Assembly: GCF_009601055.1 (NCBI RefSeq)
Contig: NZ_WITI01000001.1
Coordinates: forward strand, 1 to 64,000
Direction of reading: 5' to 3'
DNA from: Lactococcus sp. dk101
GTDB taxonomy: Bacteria; Bacillota; Bacilli; Lactobacillales; Streptococcaceae
DNA: 64,000 nucleotides
Shown here piece after piece: positions 5,944 to 13,533 of this stretch. The position numbers and the translations under genes were made by a program. The notes beneath the pieces were generated by a model. The model was not told where the DNA came from, searched no databases, and saw nothing but the letters and a program-made list of their open reading frames with translations. Position 1 is the stretch's first letter. Every line of letters begins with the position of its first letter.

Positions 5944-7555
5944 GATGCTTGAATGGGTCAAAAGTGAAGACAAAAAGTTGAACAAATATATTTTAAGAGA
6001 GATTGAAAAACAAAATCGAATTCACTCAAAATATATTTATCGTTTGGATCGTATCGAACAGTACATCGCTTTCACAGAAGACAATTTTTATTTAACCAAA
6101 GGTGATTTACGAAAAATAACATTGTTGCCGCCTCAAAAATGGTGGGCCGAGTTGATGATTGGCTATGACATGATTGACGAACAAGGCGACCAAGTGCAGC
6201 TTACGAATGAGTTCTTTCTTAACATGGGTCGTGGGAGTGGTAAAAGTTCATATATTGCAACTAGACCAACGCATTGGCTATTATGGGGCGGAGTTTATGG
6301 CGGTGAAGCCCAAATTATTGCTTACGACAACAAACAAGCGAGACAGGTTTATGACCAGGTTAGAATACAATCGCAAGCAAGCCCCCTATTTCATGCTTTA
6401 AATAACGTCAAGCAGTTTAAAAGTACAAAGATTGGCTTAGAATATGCACCAACTCAGGCGAAGTTCTTCAAGCAGACAAATGATGTGAATAGGGCGCAAG
6501 GTGGAGATACTAGTTTAAATGTCTTTGATGAAGTTCACACTTATAAAGATGACATCACAGAAGCTGTCAACAAAGGCTCGCGTGCCAAGCAAAAAAATTG
6601 GCAGTCCGTTTACATCACTTCAGGTGGAATGACTCGTAATGGCCTGTATGACAAGATGATTGACCGCTTTACTAGTGATGAAGAATTTAACAATGATCGT
6701 AGTTTTGGTTTGCTCTATAAGTTAGAGAATATTGAGCAAGTGAAAGACAAAAGCAACTGGAGTATGGCGTTACCACTGCTTGGGCATTTGCCGTTGCTGT
6801 CAAACGTTGAGGCTGAATACAATCTAAGCATGGGAGACCCTGCCTTACAAACCAAGTTCTTGGCCTACAACATGGGCATTCAAATGAATGATGTTACACA
6901 TTATTTCTCTAATGATGAAGCGATTAGAACTCAATTTGATGAAGTGGTGTTTGATAATGCACCAGTATATGTTGGCATTGACCTTTCATTGGTTGGAGAC
7001 TTGACAGCTGTCGCATTCATGACAGAAAAAGACGGAGTGAGATACTCAAAAACGTTTGCCTTTATGGTCAAGCGCCAATATGAAAACTTGGACAATGACA
7101 CGAAAGAATTGTACGAGACCTTTATAGACGAAGGCAGTTTGAAAGTATTAGACAGCGAATATATCGATGTGAACGATTTAATACCAGTTATCCAAGACTT
7201 TAAGAATAAGCATTCTTGTTACTTCCAAAAAATAGCTTATGACCCAGCACGTTACGAGATGTTGAAGCACTTGATTGATATTTTCTTCTTTGATAAAGAT
7301 GGAGATAATCAAAAGGCGATTCGTCAAGGTTTCGCAATGTCTGACTATATCAAGTTATTCAAAATGAATATTGATAGTAAGACCCTGGTTCATAATCAAA
7401 AGCTCATGGAATGGTCTTTGATGAATGTTGCTGTGAAAATCGGTATTTCAAAGGATATCATGTACACCAAACTATTGGACAAAGAAAAGATTGACCCTGT
7501 TGTGGCTCTTACAATGGCATTGGAGGTGTTTGTATTAGATGAACAGGAACGCTGA
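5927..7555 (+). CDS. terL: Terminase large subunit
   Basis: A 542-residue ATP-driven packaging motor and nuclease that cuts the concatemer and pumps DNA into the prohead. Walker A is GRGSGKS (residues 101-107), Walker B with catalytic Glu is NVFDEVH (198-204), and the RNase H-like nuclease begins with [12 protein letters not shown] (349-360; D352 metal ligand). The C-terminal part around residue 450-540 completes the nuclease. ATG 5927 is chosen because AAGGAGG ends 6 bases before it; the GTG at 5921 lies within that site. It overlaps terS by 17 bases. Confidence 0.93.
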   Translation: MKYLNEMLEWVKSEDKKLNKYILREIEKQNRIHSKYIYRLDRIEQYIAFTEDNFYLTKGDLRKITLLPPQKWWAELMIGYDMIDEQGDQVQLTNEFFLNMGRGSGKSSYIATRPTHWLLWGGVYGGEAQIIAYDNKQARQVYDQVRIQSQASPLFHALNNVKQFKSTKIGLEYAPTQAKFFKQTNDVNRAQGGDTSLNVFDEVHTYKDDITEAVNKGSRAKQKNWQSVYITSGGMTRNGLYDKMIDRFTSDEEFNNDRSFGLLYKLENIEQVKDKSNWSMALPLLGHLPLLSNVEAEYNLSMGDPALQTKFLAYNMGIQMNDVTHYFSNDEAIRTQFDEVVFDNAPVYVGIDLSLVGDLTAVAFMTEKDGVRYSKTFAFMVKRQYENLDNDTKELYETFIDEGSLKVLDSEYIDVNDLIPVIQDFKNKHSCYFQKIAYDPARYEMLKHLIDIFFFDKDGDNQKAIRQGFAMSDYIKLFKMNIDSKTLVHNQKLMEWSLMNVAVKIGISKDIMYTKLLDKEKIDPVVALTMALEVFVLDEQER

Positions 7556-7823
7556 AACAGTTCGTGAAAGTGGCTTTTACAGTTCTAAGAAATGGTTGAG
7601 TTTACGAAATGCTATTCGAGAACGTGACATGATGACTTGCCAAAAATGTGGAGATTATCAAGCTGAACGCTATGAAGTTGACCATATCACGGAGTTAAAT
7701 TGGCAAAATGTGGACGATTGGGAAGTAGCTTATAATCCTGACAATTTACAGTTACTGTGTCATGAATGCCACGTTAGAAAAACAAGGGAGTACCGAAAAA
7801 ATGGAAAACGGTTGTTCTATTAG
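7539..7823 (+). CDS. HNH endonuclease
   Basis: A 94-residue nuclease with the HNH fold: structural zinc ligands CQKC (34-37) and CHEC (74-77), catalytic region EVDHI (46-50) and NPDNLQLLC (66-74). HNH proteins placed next to the terminase genes act with the large terminase in cos cleavage in several siphoviruses, and this position, overlapping terL by 17 bases and before the portal gene, suggests the same task. Confidence 0.9.
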   Translation: MNRNAETVRESGFYSSKKWLSLRNAIRERDMMTCQKCGDYQAERYEVDHITELNWQNVDDWEVAYNPDNLQLLCHECHVRKTREYRKNGKRLFY

Positions 7824-7832
7824 AGGAGACAC

Positions 7833-8933
7833 ATGGGAATTTATCAAAACATTGTAAAGATATTTAGAGGTCGAATTGACAAAAAAACACAACGTGTATC
7901 ATGGCAAAATGCAACTACAAATTTCACATCTAACTTCATTTTAAATATTCAACATCGGATAGCCAATGAGATTTCAAAAAGCTATTTCAATCACGTTGAA
8001 TACACAGTTAATTCAAATGGATATGACTTTAGCAGAATTTTGACAGGAACTGATATTGATGAAGTTTTGAATTGGGCGCCAAAAGAACATTACAATACGA
8101 CTGAATTTTGGAATGATGTCGTTGTGAAAATGTTGAATAACAAATACGTTCACTTGAAACCAATTTTTGACACGAAAGGTTCATTTATTAGCCTAATTAT
8201 TGTCGGAGATGAAGAATACAAGCTAGATGAAACAGTAAATTTGGTTAGTCCTTTCTATAGTGACAATGGCACAAGCTTATTGGATAACATCTTGACCAGT
8301 GTTTATGAAAAACTTGCGACCAATAAAACACGTGCATTCTTGAAAATAAACGGTTCATTCGACCAAGGCAAAGAAGCTTTTAAACAAAAGGTAAATCAAA
8401 CCCTAGAAACTTTTCAAGAAGTTGGAGAATTCAATGGGATTGGCGTTTTAGATGCTAAAACAGATATTTTTGAGCTTAATAACTCTTATAGCGTGATTAC
8501 CCAAGAAGAAATGGATTTTATCAAGTCTGAAATTCTTTCAGGATATGGTATCAGCGAGAAAGTTTTACTTGGTACAGCTACAGAAGAAGAAAACACAGCC
8601 TTTCGTGCGAATACAATAGCAGTCCTTTTAGAGCAGTTGGAACGAGAGCTGACATATAAGCTTATCAGCTCTTATAAGCGCATTAGGCGAGAAGGCAAGC
8701 AGACATACCAACGTATTGTAGTCAATACGAATGTCATGAAGTTTGCTAGCTTAGATCAGCTTATTAAATTCTCGCAAGCCAATACCAATACACCAATTGC
8801 TCAACAAAATGAGGAACGTGGTTTCTATGGCCTTGCACCTATCGAAGGTGGAGATGAATTCTTTGTTAATTTGAATTCAACCACTGCAAAAAATGTCACA
8901 AAAACAGAGGAGACAGATGGAGAAAGTAACTAA
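7833..8933 (+). CDS. Phage portal protein (HK97 type)
   Basis: A 366-residue protein that would form the dodecameric ring at the capsid vertex, through which DNA enters. Order (terL, HNH, portal, protease, capsid) and size match the HK97 portal family; a GISEKVLLGTATEEENTAFRANTI stretch near residues 237-260 resembles the conserved wing and stem portion of these portals. GAGGAG precedes the ATG. The C-terminus is polar and overlaps the protease start. Confidence 0.85.
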   Translation: MGIYQNIVKIFRGRIDKKTQRVSWQNATTNFTSNFILNIQHRIANEISKSYFNHVEYTVNSNGYDFSRILTGTDIDEVLNWAPKEHYNTTEFWNDVVVKMLNNKYVHLKPIFDTKGSFISLIIVGDEEYKLDETVNLVSPFYSDNGTSLLDNILTSVYEKLATNKTRAFLKINGSFDQGKEAFKQKVNQTLETFQEVGEFNGIGVLDAKTDIFELNNSYSVITQEEMDFIKSEILSGYGISEKVLLGTATEEENTAFRANTIAVLLEQLERELTYKLISSYKRIRREGKQTYQRIVVNTNVMKFASLDQLIKFSQANTNTPIAQQNEERGFYGLAPIEGGDEFFVNLNSTTAKNVTKTEETDGESN

Positions 8934-9468
8934 TACTGCTAAAATTGTCGTCAATTCAAAAAACGATGAAGATATTGGTGAGGTAAAGAATACTTACCAT
9001 GCGGTTATTGCTCATATAAATGAAGTAAATAGCAACGGATACAACTTAAAAGGCAATGTCATTGAATTTAAACGTGAAGTTTATCCCTTATTGTATCAAC
9101 ACAATGACCAATCTATTGACGGTTTAATTGGTTGGGCAAAGCCTTATTTCAATTCAGAAGAAGAAATTTATGAAGCCGATTTTGGATTTTATAAAGGGGC
9201 TGAAAAATTGGAACAGGCCATTGCGGACGGAGCTTTCAAAGAAGTTTCTGTCTCATACTACGTAGATAAAGGCGATTTCAATGACACATTCGTGTTAGAT
9301 ATCGAACAAGCAACATTTGCGGAGCTTTCAATTGTTTCTGTTGGAGCCGATGCAAATACTAGCATCACAAAAAATGGCTTATCTGATGAATTGCAAAACA
9401 AAAAAGAAGAAGCGATTAAAAACGCTAGAAAGCTAAAGGAGCTAAAAGAAAAATATGAATGCATTTGA
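8917..9468 (+). CDS. Prohead maturation protease (S78-like)
   Basis: A 183-residue serine protease that would trim capsid and scaffold during prohead maturation. The family pattern is seen: an N-terminal beta part with GLIGWAKPYF, then FKEVSVSYYV with the candidate catalytic serine near residue 114, and FAELSIVSVGADANTSI, in which the LSIVSVGAxxxA segment is the usual family ending. I chose ATG 8917, preceded by GAGGAGA, over an ATG at 8893. It overlaps the portal gene by 17 bases and the capsid gene by 14. Confidence 0.82.
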   Translation: MEKVTNTAKIVVNSKNDEDIGEVKNTYHAVIAHINEVNSNGYNLKGNVIEFKREVYPLLYQHNDQSIDGLIGWAKPYFNSEEEIYEADFGFYKGAEKLEQAIADGAFKEVSVSYYVDKGDFNDTFVLDIEQATFAELSIVSVGADANTSITKNGLSDELQNKKEEAIKNARKLKELKEKYECI

Positions 9469-10648
9469 TAAAAAAATCAATAATGAAGTACTTGAACTAG
9501 CTAAATTGAAGCAAGAAAAAATTGCAGAAATGGCAAAAACAAATAATGCTAAGGCTGGCGAAGAACTTGACAAAGAAATCGAAGAAATCAACAGTAAAAT
9601 TCAAAAAATCGCTGATGATCTTGGCGTAGATATTTCAGAAGTTGCTGGCAAACTCGATCATTTGGATGAAGACGAAGACGAAGGAAAAGGACAAAACGCA
9701 ATGAAACAAACTCCATACTTGAACACTAAAAAATCTGAAACTGACTTTTTCAACTTACTCAGAAATTCAAATAAATCGGAAATCGCAAAGAACTGGAAGG
9801 ATAATCTCGTTAAAAATGGCGTGACAATCGTTGATGAAACGCTCCAACTTCCAAAGAAAATTGTTGAAGATATTCAAACAAATCTCCTCAATACGAATGA
9901 TGTATTCCCTCTTTTTCGTGTGACTAGCATGGGGGCTCTAATTGTATCTAGCACTTTTGAATCGAATGACGAAGCACAAGTCCATGTCGAAGGGACAGTG
10001 AAAGAAGTGCAAGTTGCAACTGTAACAACATCAACTATCGACCCACAACTTATTTATATGGCATCTCAAGTTTCAGAAAAAGCGAAACGATTGACAAATG
10101 ATTATGCTCAACTCCATGATTTAGTAGTTAAAGAACTCACTCAAATGATTGTGAATAAAGTTGTTGATTTGGCATTAATTGAAGGTAATGGGTCTAATGG
10201 ATTTAAGGCTATCGCAACAGATGATCGTGAAGGATTTGTAAAACATATTTCCAGTGCAACAACTCTTGTTGACGGGATCGAAGATGCAGCAGATTTTGTT
10301 CGAAAACAAGCAGGAGTAAAAAATCTCATTGTTACAACTGAGCAACGGAAAGCTATTCTTAAAGAACTCCGTGCCTTGCCAGGAAACGAGCATACAAGAA
10401 TTAAGAATGATGATGCTGAGATTGCAAGTGAAGTCGGTGTTGACAAACTCATTATTTACACAGGAACTAAAGCAATTAAACCAACAGTTCTCGTAACTAA
10501 TGCATACCACGTTGATATGGAAAGCCTCAGTCGTGTTGAAGCGTTTGAATGGAAAACAAATGAAAATGCCATTCTAATTGAGTCACTTTCTGCAGGGCAC
10601 ATCGAAAAAATGTACGGTGCTGCAGATATTACAGTTGCTACAGCTTAA
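9455..10648 (+). CDS. Major capsid protein with scaffold-like N-terminus (HK97 fold)
   Basis: A 397-residue shell protein. Residues 1-75 form a charged coiled coil (ELAKLKQEKIAEM and so on) with an acidic end (DEDEDEGKG), which acts as a delta-domain scaffold removed by the protease just upstream. Residues from about 100 are the HK97-type shell domain, with the familiar path of N-arm, E-loop, P-domain and A-domain (IYTGTKAIKPTVLVTNAYHVDMES). Position after the protease and size make the call firm; the cleavage site cannot be read from sequence. Confidence 0.9.
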   Translation: MNAFDKKINNEVLELAKLKQEKIAEMAKTNNAKAGEELDKEIEEINSKIQKIADDLGVDISEVAGKLDHLDEDEDEGKGQNAMKQTPYLNTKKSETDFFNLLRNSNKSEIAKNWKDNLVKNGVTIVDETLQLPKKIVEDIQTNLLNTNDVFPLFRVTSMGALIVSSTFESNDEAQVHVEGTVKEVQVATVTTSTIDPQLIYMASQVSEKAKRLTNDYAQLHDLVVKELTQMIVNKVVDLALIEGNGSNGFKAIATDDREGFVKHISSATTLVDGIEDAADFVRKQAGVKNLIVTTEQRKAILKELRALPGNEHTRIKNDDAEIASEVGVDKLIIYTGTKAIKPTVLVTNAYHVDMESLSRVEAFEWKTNENAILIESLSAGHIEKMYGAADITVATA

Positions 10649-10658
10649 GGAGCAATAA

Positions 10659-10940
10659 ATGGAACTAGATTACATTAAAACTTTTTGTCAAATTCCGCAA
10701 GAAGTAACTATTTATAACGAAAATCTGGAACTTTTACGGTCGCAAGCCCTCGGAGTTTTAACAGTTGCTGGTGTTTCTACAGACGAGACTAATAGCACTG
10801 TTAAGGGCTTTATATCGACCTATTGCAGACTTTACTACTTACCTGAACCAACGAAAAACTTCACTGAAATCGAACAAAAACGGCTTCAAGTGTTTATCAA
10901 TTTACTAACTTACGGAGGTACTGACGATGTACAGGGCTAA
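10659..10940 (+). CDS. Head-tail connector (gp6-like)
   Basis: A 93-residue helical protein directly after the capsid gene, the normal place for the DNA-packaging adaptor that docks beneath the portal ring. It is mainly helical with a hydrophobic pattern typical of small connector proteins. Assignment rests on length and synteny. AAGGAG precedes the ATG. Confidence 0.65.
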   Translation: MELDYIKTFCQIPQEVTIYNENLELLRSQALGVLTVAGVSTDETNSTVKGFISTYCRLYYLPEPTKNFTEIEQKRLQVFINLLTYGGTDDVQG

Positions 10941-11109
10941 ACAAACATATATTAACGAAAATGGTGCTTACGTGATTGCTGGCACCAAAGTAAATTCGGT
11001 GGCTGGCAATCAATTGAAGTTTTATGAAAAAGTAGGAGAGGAAGCGAATGAGGACCACACAACTAAAACTCGTAAACCTCGTGCTAGAAAAACAGCCAAA
11101 CAAGACTGA
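10927..11109 (+). CDS. Small phage structural-region protein, unknown
   Basis: A 60-residue protein starting within the end of the connector gene after GGAGGTAC. A beta-like N-terminal part (ETYINENGAYVIAGTKV-type pattern) is followed by a basic tail (TKTRKPRARKTAKQD). It overlaps both neighbouring genes. No family is recognised; a small head-tail joining accessory is plausible. Confidence 0.5.
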   Translation: MYRAKQTYINENGAYVIAGTKVNSVAGNQLKFYEKVGEEANEDHTTKTRKPRARKTAKQD

Positions 11110-11362
11110 AAAAGAAATTGAAAAAACGTATGTATTTGCTGCTAAAAAAGAGCGTGTCTCACAAAGCCGATTAGACAATTTCAGTATGCAAGGCCTATCA
11201 CGAACATACCGATATACGATTTACAACTTGGGAGAGTTAGCTGATCTTAATTTTACCTATTTCTATGATGAAAAAGGAAAAAAATATCTAGTCCAATCAC
11301 TTCAAGAAAGCCTAAATCGTAACGAATGGACGATAGAAGGAGTGTTAGCAAATGGAATTTAA
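11048..11362 (+). CDS. Head closure / head-tail joining protein
   Basis: A 104-residue protein in the slot for the head-closure (stopper) protein. The second half (YRYTIYNLGELADLNFTYFYDEKGKKYLVQSL) has the beta-strand pattern of small SPP1 gp16 or HK97-like adaptor proteins. It overlaps the preceding small gene by 62 bases in another frame, and the next gene by 11. Assignment is by size and order. Confidence 0.6.
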   Translation: MRTTQLKLVNLVLEKQPNKTEKEIEKTYVFAAKKERVSQSRLDNFSMQGLSRTYRYTIYNLGELADLNFTYFYDEKGKKYLVQSLQESLNRNEWTIEGVLANGI

Positions 11363-11693
11363 CGATTATGCCCACTTTTTGAAATTCATTGATACTTTAC
11401 CCATTAAAGATATTGTCTTTGGTGTAAAACCTACTATTGAAAAAGATACGCTTTATCTTTCACTTCAAAGGACTAAAAATGTTGGAAGTGATGACTTTTC
11501 TATGACCGTTGGTTACTGGATCAATCTCGTTCTTTCAGTTGATGCAGTGGATAGCATTGCAGTCAAAAAGTTGTCTGTTGAATTACAAAACGGAATGAAT
11601 TATCAAAACTGGGACGAGACTACAAAGCTATATGTTTACAGTGGCTTGGTTTATATTCCAGTTGGTGGAGATGTTGACCTATGGACGGAATGA
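11352..11693 (+). CDS. Tail completion or neck protein
   Basis: A 113-residue protein in the neck block. It has alternating hydrophobic segments suited to a small beta-sandwich. By order it corresponds to one of the two neck proteins (tail terminator or HK97 gp10-like) that link head and tail. GGAG precedes the ATG. Overlap with both neighbours supports expression. Confidence 0.55.
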   Translation: MEFNDYAHFLKFIDTLPIKDIVFGVKPTIEKDTLYLSLQRTKNVGSDDFSMTVGYWINLVLSVDAVDSIAVKKLSVELQNGMNYQNWDETTKLYVYSGLVYIPVGGDVDLWTE

Positions 11694-12037
11694 ATATTTC
11701 AGCTATCACAAAGGAATATAGTGACGAAATCGAAAAGCAAATGTCAGAGTTTATTTACAATGATCTAAAAGCTAATGCGCAAGTCGCATCAGGTCGTGCT
11801 AGGAAGGTTCGTATTCGTTCAGGTAAGGTATATCGATACAGAAATACGGGCCAACTCGCTAGAATGATAGCTATCAAAAAAGAAGGTGACCATACAACAG
11901 TCGATGCTGGAACACGTGGGAGCTACGGTGGTAAATCATATCACGGTATGTATTTCTTAGTTGAAAAGGCTGGTATCAAAGCGGTAGATCAAACGTTAAA
12001 ACGTGCGAAAATGTACGTTAATCAAATCAAGATATAG
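11681..12037 (+). CDS. HK97 gp10-like neck/tail completion protein
   Basis: A 118-residue basic protein with the gp10-like layout: an N-terminal helix (EYSDEIEKQMSEFIYNDLKANAQ), a basic strand region (RKVRIRSGKVYRYRNTGQLARMI) and a C-terminal segment with YGGKSYHGMYFLVEKAG, where a conserved his-x-tyr-phe-type motif is usual. It precedes the major tail protein, as in most siphoviruses. Confidence 0.7.
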   Translation: MDGMNISAITKEYSDEIEKQMSEFIYNDLKANAQVASGRARKVRIRSGKVYRYRNTGQLARMIAIKKEGDHTTVDAGTRGSYGGKSYHGMYFLVEKAGIKAVDQTLKRAKMYVNQIKI

Positions 12038-12045
12038 GAGAAAAA

Positions 12046-12708
12046 ATGGGATTAAATGTAAAATACGGCGAACGTTCGATTACATGGGGGAATGAGGCAC
12101 TAGTAGTTGCTAAATTCAATGAATCAGGACAAGTTGACACTGAATCTATTAAAGTGCTAACTGGATTAGTTTCAGTTGGTGCAATGGAAGACCAAGCAGA
12201 AGTACAAAATTATCCAGCTGATGATGTTGCAGACCACGCAACAAAAAAAGGTGCAACACTCTTAAATGGCGAACTTGTGTTTTTACAAACAGATGAGGCA
12301 CTTAAAGAAGAACTGCTTGGGCAAGTTGAAGCTTCTAATGGTCTTGGTTACGTGCAAACTGGGCAATATCCAAATCGTATCATTCAATATGTGCAACGTA
12401 CGCAAACGAAAAAAGCAGACGGGACTATTGAAAAGGGTTATAAAATTCAAGTCTTACCAAACGTTCAAGCAACTGCAGAATTAAGTTTTGAAAGTGAAAC
12501 GGATAGCTCTGACGGTGTAGACCCAATTCAATATACGCTCGCTATTCAAGCAACAGCAACTGATAACTACACAGACAAAGGCTATAAACCAGCACAACAA
12601 GAATTTACAATCAATGGCGATAATGTAGACCTATTTGAAAAAAAATTCTCTACAACTCCATTCGTATTCATGCCTGACACGGTATTGACTGCTGGAACCA
12701 CAGAATAA
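12046..12708 (+). CDS. Major tail tube protein (phi13-like family)
   Basis: A 220-residue protein that would polymerise into the tail tube. It begins MGLNVKYGERSITWGNEAL, and the beta-rich body with NYPADDVADHATKKGAT and a TYLAIQATATDNYTDKGYK-like stretch is characteristic of the phi13-type major tail proteins of streptococcal and lactococcal phages. It is preceded by TAGGAGAAAA and followed by the chaperone genes, the invariant order. Confidence 0.85.
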   Translation: MGLNVKYGERSITWGNEALVVAKFNESGQVDTESIKVLTGLVSVGAMEDQAEVQNYPADDVADHATKKGATLLNGELVFLQTDEALKEELLGQVEASNGLGYVQTGQYPNRIIQYVQRTQTKKADGTIEKGYKIQVLPNVQATAELSFESETDSSDGVDPIQYTLAIQATATDNYTDKGYKPAQQEFTINGDNVDLFEKKFSTTPFVFMPDTVLTAGTTE

Positions 12709-12724
12709 TTAGAAGGTGGGTATT

Positions 12725-13000
12725 ATGAAACAACTATCAACTGCACAGCGTTTTAAACTAGTTACTGGCGTGGATATTTATAAAAAATTTAATGAACTAA
12801 AGAAAGCATCAGAAGGCGACTTTGACGGCATGACTGAATTGCAAGATTTTCTTCATTACGGTTTGTATTTGACCTACGAAGAAAAAGATTTGCAAAAAGC
12901 ACGTTCTTTGTTTGCTGATTTTGATAAATCAAAAGAATTTAACACAGATGGGCAAACTTTGGAAGAACTTATGACACGTTTTGCACCAAATAATGCCTAA
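12725..13000 (+). CDS. Tail assembly chaperone, first
   Basis: A 91-residue helical protein between major tail protein and tape measure, the place of lambda gpG-type chaperones that coat the tape measure before the tube forms. ATG 12725 is chosen over GTG 12716 since AGAAGGTGGG precedes it. I see no slippery heptamer at the end leading to the next frame; the next gene is in the same frame and separated by stops and a hairpin, so it is expressed separately here. Confidence 0.72.
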   Translation: MKQLSTAQRFKLVTGVDIYKKFNELKKASEGDFDGMTELQDFLHYGLYLTYEEKDLQKARSLFADFDKSKEFNTDGQTLEELMTRFAPNNA

Positions 13001-13002
13001 GA

Positions 13003-13034
13003 TTAGAAAGCGAGGGCAGTAAGTTCTCGTTTTT
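13003..13034 (+). terminator. Intergenic terminator-like hairpin inside the tail operon
   Basis: AAAGCGAG and CTCGTTTT pair (one G-T) around an 11-base loop and run into seven T. It looks like an intrinsic terminator, yet it sits between the two tail chaperone genes. It probably lowers expression of what follows, or is read through. Confidence 0.65.
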
Positions 13035-13045
13035 TTGGAGGTATT

Positions 13046-13528
13046 ATGAAATTAAGACAGGCAATTCGATATTATGAGCTTACTGGTGCTGACTATTTAA
13101 CCGACTTGAAAAAGTTTGCCGAATATCAACGTGCTATGTTTGAGTTCAATCATGTGTATGACGATTATACGGAAGTCCTAGCAACGTTTGCGACTCGATT
13201 AGGTCAATTATATGTTGATGAAAGTAATGAACTTAAAACTGACGATATGGACTTTGACGATGTTCATTTTTTGATAAAAAAATATACGCAATCAGTGCCA
13301 AAAGAAGAAAAGGAAGATAATTCTGTTTTAGAACTTTCAGACAACCATTTAAGAAAAAAAGTTAAAGGCGAAAACATGACACTTAATTTAGTATCGTCAA
13401 TTATTGGTAGTGATATTGATTTAACTCAATTTCTGGACATGAATATTGAAGTTGTTTCCGAAATATTAGAGCTTTCTAATGAGAAAAAAGAAAAAGCAAG
13501 AAAGAAAAATAAAAAGAAAGGACTTTAA
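13046..13528 (+). CDS. Tail assembly chaperone, second (gpT-like)
   Basis: A 160-residue protein directly before the tape measure. TTGGAGGT precedes the ATG within the T-run of the hairpin. The sequence is helical with a long acidic middle and a strongly basic C-terminus (EKKEKARKKNKKKGL). In many phages the second chaperone is made by frameshifting from the first; here it has its own start, the arrangement seen in some lactococcal phages. Confidence 0.65.
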   Translation: MKLRQAIRYYELTGADYLTDLKKFAEYQRAMFEFNHVYDDYTEVLATFATRLGQLYVDESNELKTDDMDFDDVHFLIKKYTQSVPKEEKEDNSVLELSDNHLRKKVKGENMTLNLVSSIIGSDIDLTQFLDMNIEVVSEILELSNEKKEKARKKNKKKGL

Positions 13529-13533
13529 TATAA

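Noticed and set aside
10141-10510. Long minus-strand frames opposite the capsid gene
   Set aside because: They are antisense shadows of the capsid gene, with no RBS and Cys/Ser-rich composition typical of shadows.
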